A stretch of DNA of 64,000 bases from Xylocopa sonorina (taxonomy: Eukaryota > Arthropoda > Insecta > Hymenoptera > Apidae): assembly GCF_050948175.1 (NCBI RefSeq), contig NW_027490129.1, positions 62,001 through 126,000 of the forward strand. The letters are read 5' to 3'. The translations under genes were made by a program, and so were the position numbers. Positions 53,001 through 64,000 of the stretch are shown piece by piece. How positions within the stretch are numbered: the stretch's first letter is position 1; each line of letters opens with the position of its first letter. The notes beneath the pieces were generated by a model. The model had not been told where the DNA came from, did not search any database, and was given only the letters and a program-made list of their open reading frames with translations.

Positions 53001-56000
53001 AGTATGGTTTGCAGATGTCTTCGTATCGAAGCAATAGAGTTCTAATGCTTCTTAAATCGTCATACCGCATCTCATTTCTATGTTTCATGATAAGACATAA
53101 TATCCGTTGTGCAGTGTTATGTATATCTCGTCTATACTTCAAATGAATGGAATTGCGACACTTCCCTGCTAGTAAATAGAGTTTGCAGATGTCTACGTTT
53201 CGTGGTATTAGAGTTCTAATGCTTCTCAAAACGCGATATCGCTTCTGATTTCTATGTTTCATGATAAGATATAATATTCATTCTGCAGTGTTATGAATAC
53301 ATCGTATTCACTTCAAAAGAAAGTAAATGCGACACTTCCTTGCTTGGAAATAGCGTTTGCAGGTGTCTACGTATCGAAGCAATAGAGTTCTAATGCTTCT
53401 TAAATCGTCGTACCGGATCTCATTTCTATGTTTCATGATAAGATATAATATTCATTGCGAACTGTCATGTATTCCTCATATTCCTTTCAAAAGAATGTAA
53501 ATGCGACACTTCCTTGCTAGAAAGTAGCGTTTGCACATGTCTTCGTATCGAACCAATATACTTCTAATGCTTCTTAAATCGCCATATCGCATCTCGTTTC
53601 TATGATTCATGATAGGATATAATATCCGTTGTGCAGTGTTATGTATATCTCGTCTATACTTCAAATGAATGTAAATGCGACACTTCATTGCTAGGAAATA
53701 TCGTTTACAGATATCTACGTATCGTAGCAATAGAGTTCCAATGCATCTCAAAACGCGATGTCGCATCTCATTTCTATGCTTCATGTTAAGATATAATATT
53801 CACTGCGAAGTGTCATGTTTACCTCGCATACACTTCAAATCAATGTAATTGAGACACTTCCTTGCTAGGAAATAGCGTTTGCAGATTGCTTCGTATCGAA
53901 GCTATAGATTTCTAATGCCTCTTAAATCGCGATATCGCATCTCATTTCTATGTTTGGTGACAAGATATAATATTCATTGTGCAGTATTATGTATATCTCG
54001 TCTATACTTCAAATGAATGTAAATGCGACACTTCCTTGCTAGGCAATAGCGTTTGCAGATGTCCACGTATCGAAGCAATAGAGTTCTAATGCTTCATAAA
54101 TCGTCATGTTGCTTCTCATTTGCATGTTTCATGATAATATATAATATTCACTGCGAAGTGTCATGTATACCTCGCATACACTTCAAATGAACATAAATGC
54201 GACACTTCCTTGCTAGGAAGTAGCGTTTGCAGATGTCTACGTATCGAGGCAATAGTGTTCTAATGCTTCTTAAATCGCGATATCGCATCTCATTTCTATG
54301 TTTCACGATAAGATATAATATTCATTGTGCAGTCTTATGTATTCCTCGTATTCACTTGAAAAGACTGTAAATGTGACACTTCCCTGCTAGGAAGTAGCGT
54401 TAGCAGATGTCTACGTACCGAAGCAATAGAGTTCTAATGCTTCTTAAATCGTCATATCGCATTTCATTTCTATGTTTCATGATAAGGTATAACATTCATT
54501 CCGAACTATCATGTATACGACGCATTCCTTTCAAAAGAATGTAAATGCGACACTTCCTTGCTACGAAATAGCGTTGGCAGATGTCTACGTATCGAAGCAA
54601 TAGAGTTCTAATGCTTCTCAAAAAGTGATATCGCATCTCATTCCTGCGTTTCATGATAAGATATAATATTCATTGTGGAGTGTTATGTATACCTCGTATT
54701 CACTTCAAAAGAATGTAAACGTGACACTTCCTTGCCAGGAAATAGCGTTTGCAGATGTCTACGTATCGTAGCATTAGAGTTCTAATGCTTCTCAAAACCC
54801 GATATCGCTACTCATTACTATGTTTCTTGATAATATACGATACTCATTGTGGAGTGTTATGTATACCTCGTATTCACTTCAAAAGAATGTAAATGCGACA
54901 CTTCCTTGCTAGGAAATAGCGTTTGCAGATGTCTAGGTATCGAAGCAATGGATTTCTAAAGCTTGCTAGTTCGCGATATCGCATCTCATATCTGTGTTCC
55001 ATGATAATATATAATATTCATTGTGGAGTGTTATGTATACCTCGTATTCACTTCAAAAGAATGTGAATGCGACAGTTCCTTACTGGGAAATAGTGTTTGC
55101 AGATGTCTACGTATCGAAGCAATTGGGATCAAATGCTTCTTAAATCGCCATATCGCTTCTCATTTCTATGTTTCATGATAATATATAATATTCACTGCGA
55201 TGTGTCATGTATACATCGCATACACTTCAAATGAATGTAAATGCGACGCTTCCATGCTAGGAAATAGCGTTTGCAGATGTCTACGTATCGAAGCAATAGT
55301 GTTCTAATGCTTCTTAAATCGTCATATAGCATCTTATATCTACGTTTCCTGGTAAGATCGAATATTCATTGCGAAGTGTCATGTATACCTCGCATACACT
55401 TCAAATGAATGTGAATGCGACAGTTCCTTGCTAGGAAATAGTGTTTGCACATATCTAGTATCGAAGCAATAGAGTTCTAAAGCTTCTTAAATCGCGATAT
55501 CGCATCTCATTTCTATGTTTCATGATAAGATATAATATTCATTGTGCAGTGTTATGAATACCTCGTATTCACTTCAAACGAATGTAAATGCGACCCTTCC
55601 TTGCTTTGAAATATCGTTTGCAGATGTCTACGTATCGAAGCAATAGAGTTCTATTGCTTCTTAAATCGTCATACCGCATCTCATTTCTATGTTTCATGAT
55701 AAGACATAATATCCGCTGTGCAGTGTTATGTATATCTCGTCTATACTTCAAATGAATGGAATTGCGACACTTCCCTGCTAGTAAATAGCGTTTGCAGATG
55801 TCTACGTTTCGTGGCATTAGAGTTCTAATGCTTCTCAAAACGCGATATCGCTTCTCATTTCTATGTTTCATGATAATATATAATTTTCATTGCGAAGTGT
55901 TATGTATACCTCGTATTCACTTCAAAAGAATGTAAACGTGACACTTCCTTGCCAGGAAATAGCGTTTGCAGATGTCTACGTATCGTAGCATTAGAGTTCT

Positions 56001-59000
56001 AATGCTTCTCAAAACCCGATATCGCTACTCATTACTATGTTTCATGATAATATACGATACTCATTGTGGAGTGTTATGTATACCTCGTATTCACTTCAAA
56101 AGAATGTAAATGCGACACTTCCTTGCTAGGAAATAGCGTTTGCAGATGTCTAGGTATCGAAGCAATGGATTTCTAAAGCTTGCTAGTTCGCGATATCGCA
56201 TCTCATATCTATGTTCCATGATAATATATAATATTCATTGTGGAGTGTTATGTATACCTCGTATTCACTTCAAAAGAATGTGAATGCGACAGTTCCTTAC
56301 TAGGAAATAGTGTTTGCAGATGTCTACGTATCGAAGCAATTGGGATCAAATGCTTCTTAAATCGCCATATCGCTTCTCATTTCTATGTTTCATGATAATA
56401 TATAATATTCACTGCGATGTGTCATGTATACATCGCATACACTTCAAATGAATGTAAATGCGACGCTTCCATGCTAGGAAATAGCGTTTGCAGATGTCTA
56501 CGTATCGAAGCAATAGTGTTCTAATGCTTCTTAAATCGTCATATAGCATCTTATATCTACGTTTCCTGGTAAGATCGAATATTCATTGCGAAGTGTCATG
56601 TATACCTCGCATACACTTCAAATGAATGTGAATGCGACAGTTCCTTGCTAGGAAATAGTGTTTGCACATATCTAGTATCGAAGCAATAGAGTTCTATTGC
56701 TTCTTAAATCGTCATACCGCATCTCATTTCTATGTTTCATGATAAGACATAATATCCGCTGTGCAGTGTTATGTATATCTCGTCTATACTTCAAATGAAT
56801 GGAATTGCGACACTTCCCTGCTAGTAAATAGCGTTTGCAGATGTCTACGTTTCGTGGCATTAGAGTTCTAATGCTTCTCAAAACGCGATATCGCTTCTCA
56901 TTTCTATGTTTCATGATAATATATAATTTTCATTGCGAAGTGTTATGTATACCTCGTATTCACTTCAAAAGAATGTAAACGCGACACTTCCTTGCCAGGA
57001 AATAGCGTTTGCAGATGTCTACGTATCGAAGAAGTAGACATCTAATGCTTCATAAATCGCCATATCGCATCTCATTTCTATGTTTCATGATAAGATATAA
57101 TATTCATTGTGCAGTGTTATGTATATCTCGTCTGTATTTCAAATGGATGTAAATGCGACACTTCCTTGCTAGGAAATAGCATGTGCAGATGTCTACGTAT
57201 CGAAGCAATAGGGTTCTAAAGCTTCTTAAATCGCGATATCGCATCTCATTTCTATGTTTCATGATAAGATATAATATTCATTTTGCAGTGTTATGAATAC
57301 CTCGTATTCAGTTCAAAAGAATGTAAATGCGACACTTCCTTGCTTGGATATAGCGTTTGCAGATGTCTACGTATTGAGGCAATAGTTTTCTAATGCTTCT
57401 TAAATCGTCATGTCGCATCACATTTCTATGTTTCATGATAATATATAATACTCATTGTGAAGTGTCATGTATACCTCGCATACACTTCAAATGAATGTAA
57501 ATGCGACACTTCCTTGCTAGGAAATAGCGTTTGCAGATGTCTACGTATCGAAGCAATAGTGTTCTAATGCTTTTTAAATCGCGATATCGCATCTCTTATC
57601 TATGTTTCATGATAATATATAATATTCATTGCGAAGTGTCATGTATACCTCGCATACACTTCAAATGAATGTGAATGCGACAGTTCCTTCCTAGGAAATA
57701 CTGTTTGCACATATCTAGTATCGAAGCAATAGAGTTCTAAACCTTCTTAAATCGCGACATCGCATCTCATTTCTATGTTTCATGATAAGATATAATATTC
57801 AATGTGCAGTGTTATGAATACCTCGTATTCAATTCAAAAGAATGTAAATGCGACACTTCCTTGCTAGAAAGTATGGTTTGCAGATGTCTTCGTATCGAAG
57901 CAATAGAGTTCTAATGCTTCTTAAATCGTCATACCGCATCTCATTTCTATGTTTCATGATAAGACATAATATCCGTTGTGCAGTGTTATGTATATCTCGT
58001 CTATACTTCAAATGAATGGAATTGCGACACTTCCCTGCTAGTAAATAGAGTTTGCAGATGTCTACGTTTCGTGGTATTAGAGTTCTAATGCTTCTCAAAA
58101 CGCGATATCGCTTCTGATTTCTATGTTTCATGATAATATATAATTTTCATTGCGATGTGTTATGTATACCTCGTATTCACTTCAAAAGAATGTAAATGCG
58201 ACACTACCTTGCTAGGAAATAGCGTTTGCAGATGGCTACGTATCGAAGCAATAGGGATCTAATGCTTCTTAAATCGCCATATCGCTTCTCATTTCTATGT
58301 TTCATGACAATATATAATATTCACTGCGAAGTGTCATGTATACCTCGCATACACTTCAAATGAATGTAAATGCGACACTTCCTTGCTAGGAAATAGCGTT
58401 TGCAGATGTCTAGGTATCGATGCAATGGATTTCTAAAGCTTGCTAGTTCGCGATATCGCATCTCATATCTACGTTTCATGATAATATATAATATTCATTG
58501 TGGAGTGTTATGTATACCTCGTATTCACTTCAAAAGAATGTGAATGCGACAGTTCCTTACTAGGAAATAGTGTTTGCAGATGTCTACGTATCGAAGCAAT
58601 AGTGTTCTAATGCTTCTTAAATCGCGATATCGCATCTCTTATCTATGTTTCATGATAATATATAATATCCACTGCGAAGTGTCATGTATACCTCGCATAC
58701 ACTTCAAATGAATGTGAATGCGACAGTTCCTTGCTAGGAAATAGTGTTTGCACATATCTAGTATCGAAGCAATATAGTCCTAAAACTTCTTAAATCGCGA
58801 TATCGCATCTCATTTCTATGTTTCATGATAAGATATAATATTCATTCTGCAGTGTTATGAATACCTCGTATTCACTTCAAAAGAAAGTAAATGCGACACT
58901 TCCTTGCTTGGAAATAGCGTTTGCAGGTGTCTACGTATCGAAGCAATAGAGTTCTAATGCTTCTTAAATCGTCGTACCGGATCTCATTTCTATGTTTCAT

Positions 59001-62000
59001 GATAAGATATAATATTCATTGCGAACTGTCATGTATTCCTCATATTCCTTTCAAAAGAATGTAAATGCGACACTTCCTTGCTAGAAAGTAGCGTTTGCAC
59101 ATGTCTTCGTATCGAACCAATATACTTCTAATGCTTCTTAAATCGCCATATCGCATCTCGTTTCTATGATTCATGATAGGATATAATATCCGTTGTGCAG
59201 TGTTATGTATATCTCGTCTATACTTCAAATGAATGTAAATGCGACACTTCCTTGCTAGGAAGTAGCGTTTGCAGATGTCTACGTATCGAAGCAATAGTGT
59301 TCTAACGCTTCTTAAATCGTCATATCGCATCTTATATCTACGTTTCCTGATAATATATAATATTCACTGCGAAGTGTCTTGTATACCTCCTATTCCTTTC
59401 AAAAGAATGTAAATGCGACACTTCATTGCTAGGAAGTAGCGTTTGCAGATGTCTACGTATCGAAGCAATTGGGATCAAATGCTTCTTAAACCGCCATATC
59501 GCTTCTCATTTCTATGTTTCATGATAATATATAATTTTCACTGCGGAGTGTCATGTATACATCGCATATACTTCAAATGAATGTAAATGCGACACTTCCT
59601 TGCTTGGAAATACCGTTTGCAGATTTCTACGTATCAAAGCAATAAGGATCTAATGCTTCTTAATTCGCCATATCGTTTCTCATACCTATATTTCATGACA
59701 ATATATAATATTCACTGCGAAGTGTCATGTGTACCTCGCATACACTTCAAATGAATGTAAATGCGACACTTCCTTGCTAGTAAATAGCGTTTGCAGATGT
59801 CTACGTTTCGTGGCATTAGAGTTCTAATGCTTTTCAAAACGCGATATCGCTTCTCATTACTATGTTTCATGATAATATGTAATATTCATTGTGGAGTGTT
59901 ATTTATACCTCGTATTCACTTCAAAAGAATGTAAATGCGACACTTCCTTGCTTGGAAATAGCGTTTGCAGATGTCTACGTATCGAAGCAATAGAGTTCTA
60001 ATGCTTCTTAAATCGCCATATCGCATCTCATTTCTATGTTTCATGATAAGATATAATATTCCTAGCGAAGTGCCATGTATACCTCGCATACACTTCAATT
60101 GAATCTACATGCGACACTTCCTTCCTAGGAAATAGCGCATGCAAATGTCTGCGTATCGAAGCAATAGAGTTCTAATGCTTCTTAAATCGCCATATAACAT
60201 CTCATTTTTATGTTTCATGATAAGATATAATTTTCATTGTGGAGTGTTATGTATACCTCGTATTCACTTCAAAAGAATGTAAACGTGACACTTCCTTGCC
60301 AAGAAATAGCGTTTGCAGATGTCTACGTATCGTAGCATCAGAGTTCTACTGCTTCTCAGAACGCGATATCGCTACTCATTACCATGTTTCATGATCATAT
60401 ATAATATTCATTGTGGAGTGTCATGTATACCTCGCATACACTTAAAATGAATGTAAATGCGACACTTCCTTCCTAGGAAATAGCGTTTGCAGATGTCTAC
60501 GTATCGAAGCAATAGATTTCTAATGCTTCTCAAAACGCGATATCGCTACGCATTACCATGTTTCATGATAATATATAATATTCATTGTGGAGTGTTATGT
60601 ATACCTCGTATTCACTTCAAAAGAATGTAAATGCGACAGTTCCTTGCTAGGAAATAGCGTTTGCAGATGTCTAAGTATCGAAGCAATAGAATTCTAAACC
60701 TTGCTAATACGCGATATCGCATCTCATATCTATGTTTCATGATATTATATAATATACATTGCGAAGTGTCATGTGTACCTCGCATACACTTCAAATGAAT
60801 GCGAATGCGACAGTTCCTTGCTAGGAAATAGTGTTTGCAGATATCTACGTATCGACGCAATAGTGTTCCAAAGTTTCTTAAATCGCGATATCGCATCTCA
60901 TTTCTACGTTTCATGATAAGATATAATATTCATTGCGAAGTGCCATGTATACCTCGCATACACTTCAACTGAATGTACATGCGACACTTCCTTGCTAGGA
61001 AGTAGCGTTTGCAGATGTCTACGTATAGTAGCATTAGAGTTCTAATGCTTCTCAAAACGCGATATCGCTACTCATTACTATGTTTCATGATAATATATAA
61101 TACTCATTGTGGAGTGTTATGTATACCTCATATTCACTTCCAAAGAATGTAAATGCGACACTTCCTTGCTTGGAAATAGCGTTTGCAGATGTCTACGTAT
61201 CGAAGCAATAGATTTCTAAAGCTTGCTAATTCGCGATATCGCATCTCTTATATATGTTTCATGATAATATATAATATTCATTGCGAAGTGTCATGTATAC
61301 CTCGTATTCACGTCAAGAGAATGTAAATGCGACACTTCCTTGCTAGGAAATAGCGTTTGCAGATGTCTACGTATCGAAGCAATAGGTTACTAAAGCTTGC
61401 TAATTCGCGATATCGCATCACATATCTGTGTTACATGATAATATATAATATTCATTGCGAACTGTCATGTATACCTCGCATACACTTCAAATGAATGTGA
61501 ATGCGACAGTTCCTTGCTAGGAAATAGTGTTTGCAGATATCTACGTATCGAAGCAATTGAGTTCTAAAGCTTCTTAAATCCTCATATCGCATCCCATTTC
61601 TATGTTTCATGATAAGATATAATATTCATTGTGGAGTGTTATGTATACCTCGTATTCACTTCGAAAGAATGTAAACGCGACACTACCTTGCCAGCTAATA
61701 GCGTTTGCAGATGTCTACGTATCGTAGCATAGGTGTTCTAATGCTTTTCAAAACGCGATATCGCTACTCATTACTTTGTTCCATGATAATATATAATACT
61801 CATTGTGGAGTGTTATGTGTACCTCGTATTCACTTCTAAAGAGTGTAATTGCGACACTTCCTTCCCTGGAAATAGCGTTTGCAGATGTCTACGTATCGAA
61901 GCAGTAGGGTTCTAATGCTTCTTAAATCGCCATATTGCATCTCATTTCTATGTTTCATGATAAGATATAATATTCAATGTGGAGTGTTATGTCTACCTCG

Positions 62001-64000
62001 TATTCACTTCAAAAGAATGTAAACGCGACACTACCTTGCCAGGAAATAGCGTTTCCAGATGGCTACGTATCGTAGCATAAGCGTTCTAATGCTTCTCAAA
62101 ACGTGATATCGCTACTCATTACTATGTTTCATGATAATATATAATATTCATTGTGGAGTGTTATGTGTACCTCGTATTCACTTCAAAAGAAGGTAAATAC
62201 GACACTTCCTTGCTAGGAAATAGCGTTTGCTGATGTCTACGTATCGAAGCAATAGTGTTCTAATGCATCTTAAATCGCGCTATCGCATCTCACTTCTATG
62301 TTCCATGATAAGATATAATATTCATTGTGGAGTGTTATGTATACCTCGTATTCACTTCAAAAGAATGTAAATGCGACACTTCCTTGCTTGGAAATAGTGT
62401 TTGCAGATGTCTACGTATCGAAGCAATAGAGTTCTAATGCTTCTTAAATCATCATATCTCATCTCATTTCTATGTTTCATGATAAGATATAATATTCATT
62501 GTGCAGTGTTATGTATATCTAGTCTATACTGCAAATGAATGTAAACGCGACACTTCCCTGCTAGGAAATAGCGTTTGCAGATATCTACGTATCGTGTCAT
62601 TAGAGTTCTAATGCTTCTCTAAACGCGATATCGCTTCTCATTTCTATGTTTCGTGATAAGATATAGTATTCATTGTGGAGTGCTATTTATACCTCGTATT
62701 CAATTCAAAAGAATGTAAATGCGACACTTCCTTGCTAGGTAATAGCGTTTACATATATCTACGTATCGTAGCAATAGAGTCCTAATGCTTCGTAAATCGT
62801 CATATCGCATCTCATATCTACGTTTCTTGATAACATATAATATTCATTGTGCAGTGTTATGTATATCTCGTCTATACTTCAAATGAATGTAAATAAGACA
62901 CTTCCTTGCTAGGAAATAGCGTTTGCAGATGTCTACGTATCGAAGCAATAGAGTTCTAATGCTTCTTAAATCGCCATATTGCATCTCATTCCTATGTTTC
63001 ATGATAAGATATAATATTTATTGTGGACTCTTATGTATACCTCGTATTCACTTCAAATGTATGTAAATGCGACACTTCCTTGCCAGGAAATAGCGTTTGC
63101 GGATGTCTACGTATCGTAGAGTTAGTGCTCTAATGCTTCTCAAAACGCGACAGCGTTTCCCATTTCTATGTTTCATGATAGTATATAATATTCATCGAGT
63201 AGTGTCATGTATACCTTGCATACACTTCAAATGAATGTAAATGCGACACTTCCTTGCTAGGAAATAGCGTTTGCTGATGTCTTCGTATCGAAGCAATAAC
63301 GTTCTAAAGCTTCTTAAATCGCCTTATCGCATCTCATTTCTATGTTTCATGATAAGAAATAATATTCACTGTGCAGTGTTATGTATACCTCGTATTCACA
63401 TCAGAAGAATGTAAATGCGACACTTCCTTGCCAGGAAATAGCGTTTGCAGATGTCTACGTATCGTAGCATTAGAGTTCTAGTGCTTCTCAAAACGCGATA
63501 TCGCTACTCATTACTATGTTTCATGATAATATATAATATTCACTGTGGAGTGTTATGTATACCTCGTATTCATTTCAAAAGAATGTAAATGCGACACTTC
63601 CTTGCTAGCAAATAGCGTTTGCAGATGTCTACGTATCGAAGCAATGGTGTTCCAATGCTTCTTAAATCGCCATATTGCATTTCATTTCTATGTTTCATGA
63701 TAAGATATAATATTCATAGTGGAGTGTTATGTATACCTCGTATTCACTTCAAAAGAATGTACACGCAACACTTCCTTGCCAGGAAATAGCGTTTGCAGAT
63801 TTCTACGTAACGTAGCAATAGAGTTCTAATGCTTCTCAAAACGCGATATCGCATTTCATTTCTATGTTTCATGATAAGATATAATATTCATAGCGAAGTG
63901 TTATGTATACCTCGCATACACTTTAAATGGATGTAAATGCGACACTTCCTAGCTAGGAAGTAGCGTTCGCAGATATCCACGTATCGAAGCAATAGAGTTC
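44038..64000. repeat. Tandem satellite array, ~174-bp monomer (segment 4)
   Basis: About 115 monomers run to the window edge without a gene or mobile element. The stretch from 48.4 to 59.3 kb is a patchwork of recently copied multi-monomer blocks (separate entry). The last 5 kb shows more even divergence between neighbours. Confidence 0.97.
48430..59330. repeat. Higher-order repeat domain in segment 4
   Basis: A run starting TTCCTCGTATTCACTTGAAAAG stands at 48430, 52081 and 54342, spaced about 3651 and 2261 bp (near 21 and 13 monomers), each copy continuing nearly unchanged for hundreds of bases. Another block (CTTGCTAGAAAGTATGG, then AATATCCGTTGTGCAG) recurs at about 50730, 52990 and 57860. 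The block around 49880-50700 recurs at about 57000-57730, and that around 53280-53640 at about 58840-59200. Breakpoints fall in monomer register. Confidence 0.85.

Noticed and set aside
1..64000. CRISPR-like array
   Set aside because: Repeats are 174 bp, contiguous and without unique spacers; this is a eukaryotic satellite.

Overview
The window looks like heterochromatic, probably pericentromeric or otherwise satellite-rich, DNA of an arthropod, most likely an insect. The Ty3/Gypsy elements resemble insect ones and there is no host gene. Species is not determinable from the sequence alone.

Layout. About 44.7 kb of the 64 kb is one tandem satellite with a ~174-bp monomer. It fills 1-2857, 3949-17437, 26461-34823 and 44038-64000. 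Many stretches show higher-order structure: blocks of 4, 5, 7, 11, 13 or more monomers copied almost unchanged. Three LTR elements interrupt the array. All lie on the minus strand, and each is flanked by a 4-bp target-site duplication. For each one, a related uninterrupted version of the target survives elsewhere in the array.

Element C (2862-3944, 1083 bp) is a tiny non-autonomous LTR element with 256-bp LTRs and a 571-bp internal part without a convincing ORF. Each LTR holds a complete type III hammerhead ribozyme with an intact catalytic core, a GUC cleavage triplet and complementary loops I and II, in the same sense as a tRNA-Trp-like primer-binding site. This is the architecture of a retrozyme, a class established in plants. 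Cleavage at both sites would release an 827-nt RNA with ends suited to circularisation. The primer-binding site matches tRNA-Trp over about 32 nt, with its only mismatch at the m1A58 position.

Element A (17442-26456, 9015 bp, LTRs 1609 bp) and element B (34828-44033, 9206 bp, LTRs 1614 bp) are related, apparently complete Ty3/Gypsy retrotransposons. Each has a tRNA-Leu-like primer-binding site, gag with zinc knuckles, and pol (protease, reverse transcriptase, RNase H, integrase) in the -1 frame. A GGGAAAC slippery site lies in the gag/pol overlap, followed 6 nt later by a conserved potential stem. A polypurine tract is present and there is no env. Their LTR pairs are identical or nearly so, so both insertions look recent.

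Shared features of A and B that standard annotation would miss are: (i) a small LTR-encoded ORF whose basic 18-residue core is identical although half its codons differ; (ii) a macro-domain-like segment between RNase H and integrase; (iii) a hairpin beside the polypurine tract with two compensatory base-pair changes; (iv) a 19-nt hairpin motif in the LTRs just upstream of the LTR ORF. The likely cycle is transcription from the right-hand LTR leftward, Gag synthesis, frameshifting to Gag-Pol, tRNA-primed reverse transcription and integration. C must borrow these proteins from an element not identified here, since A and B use a different primer tRNA.
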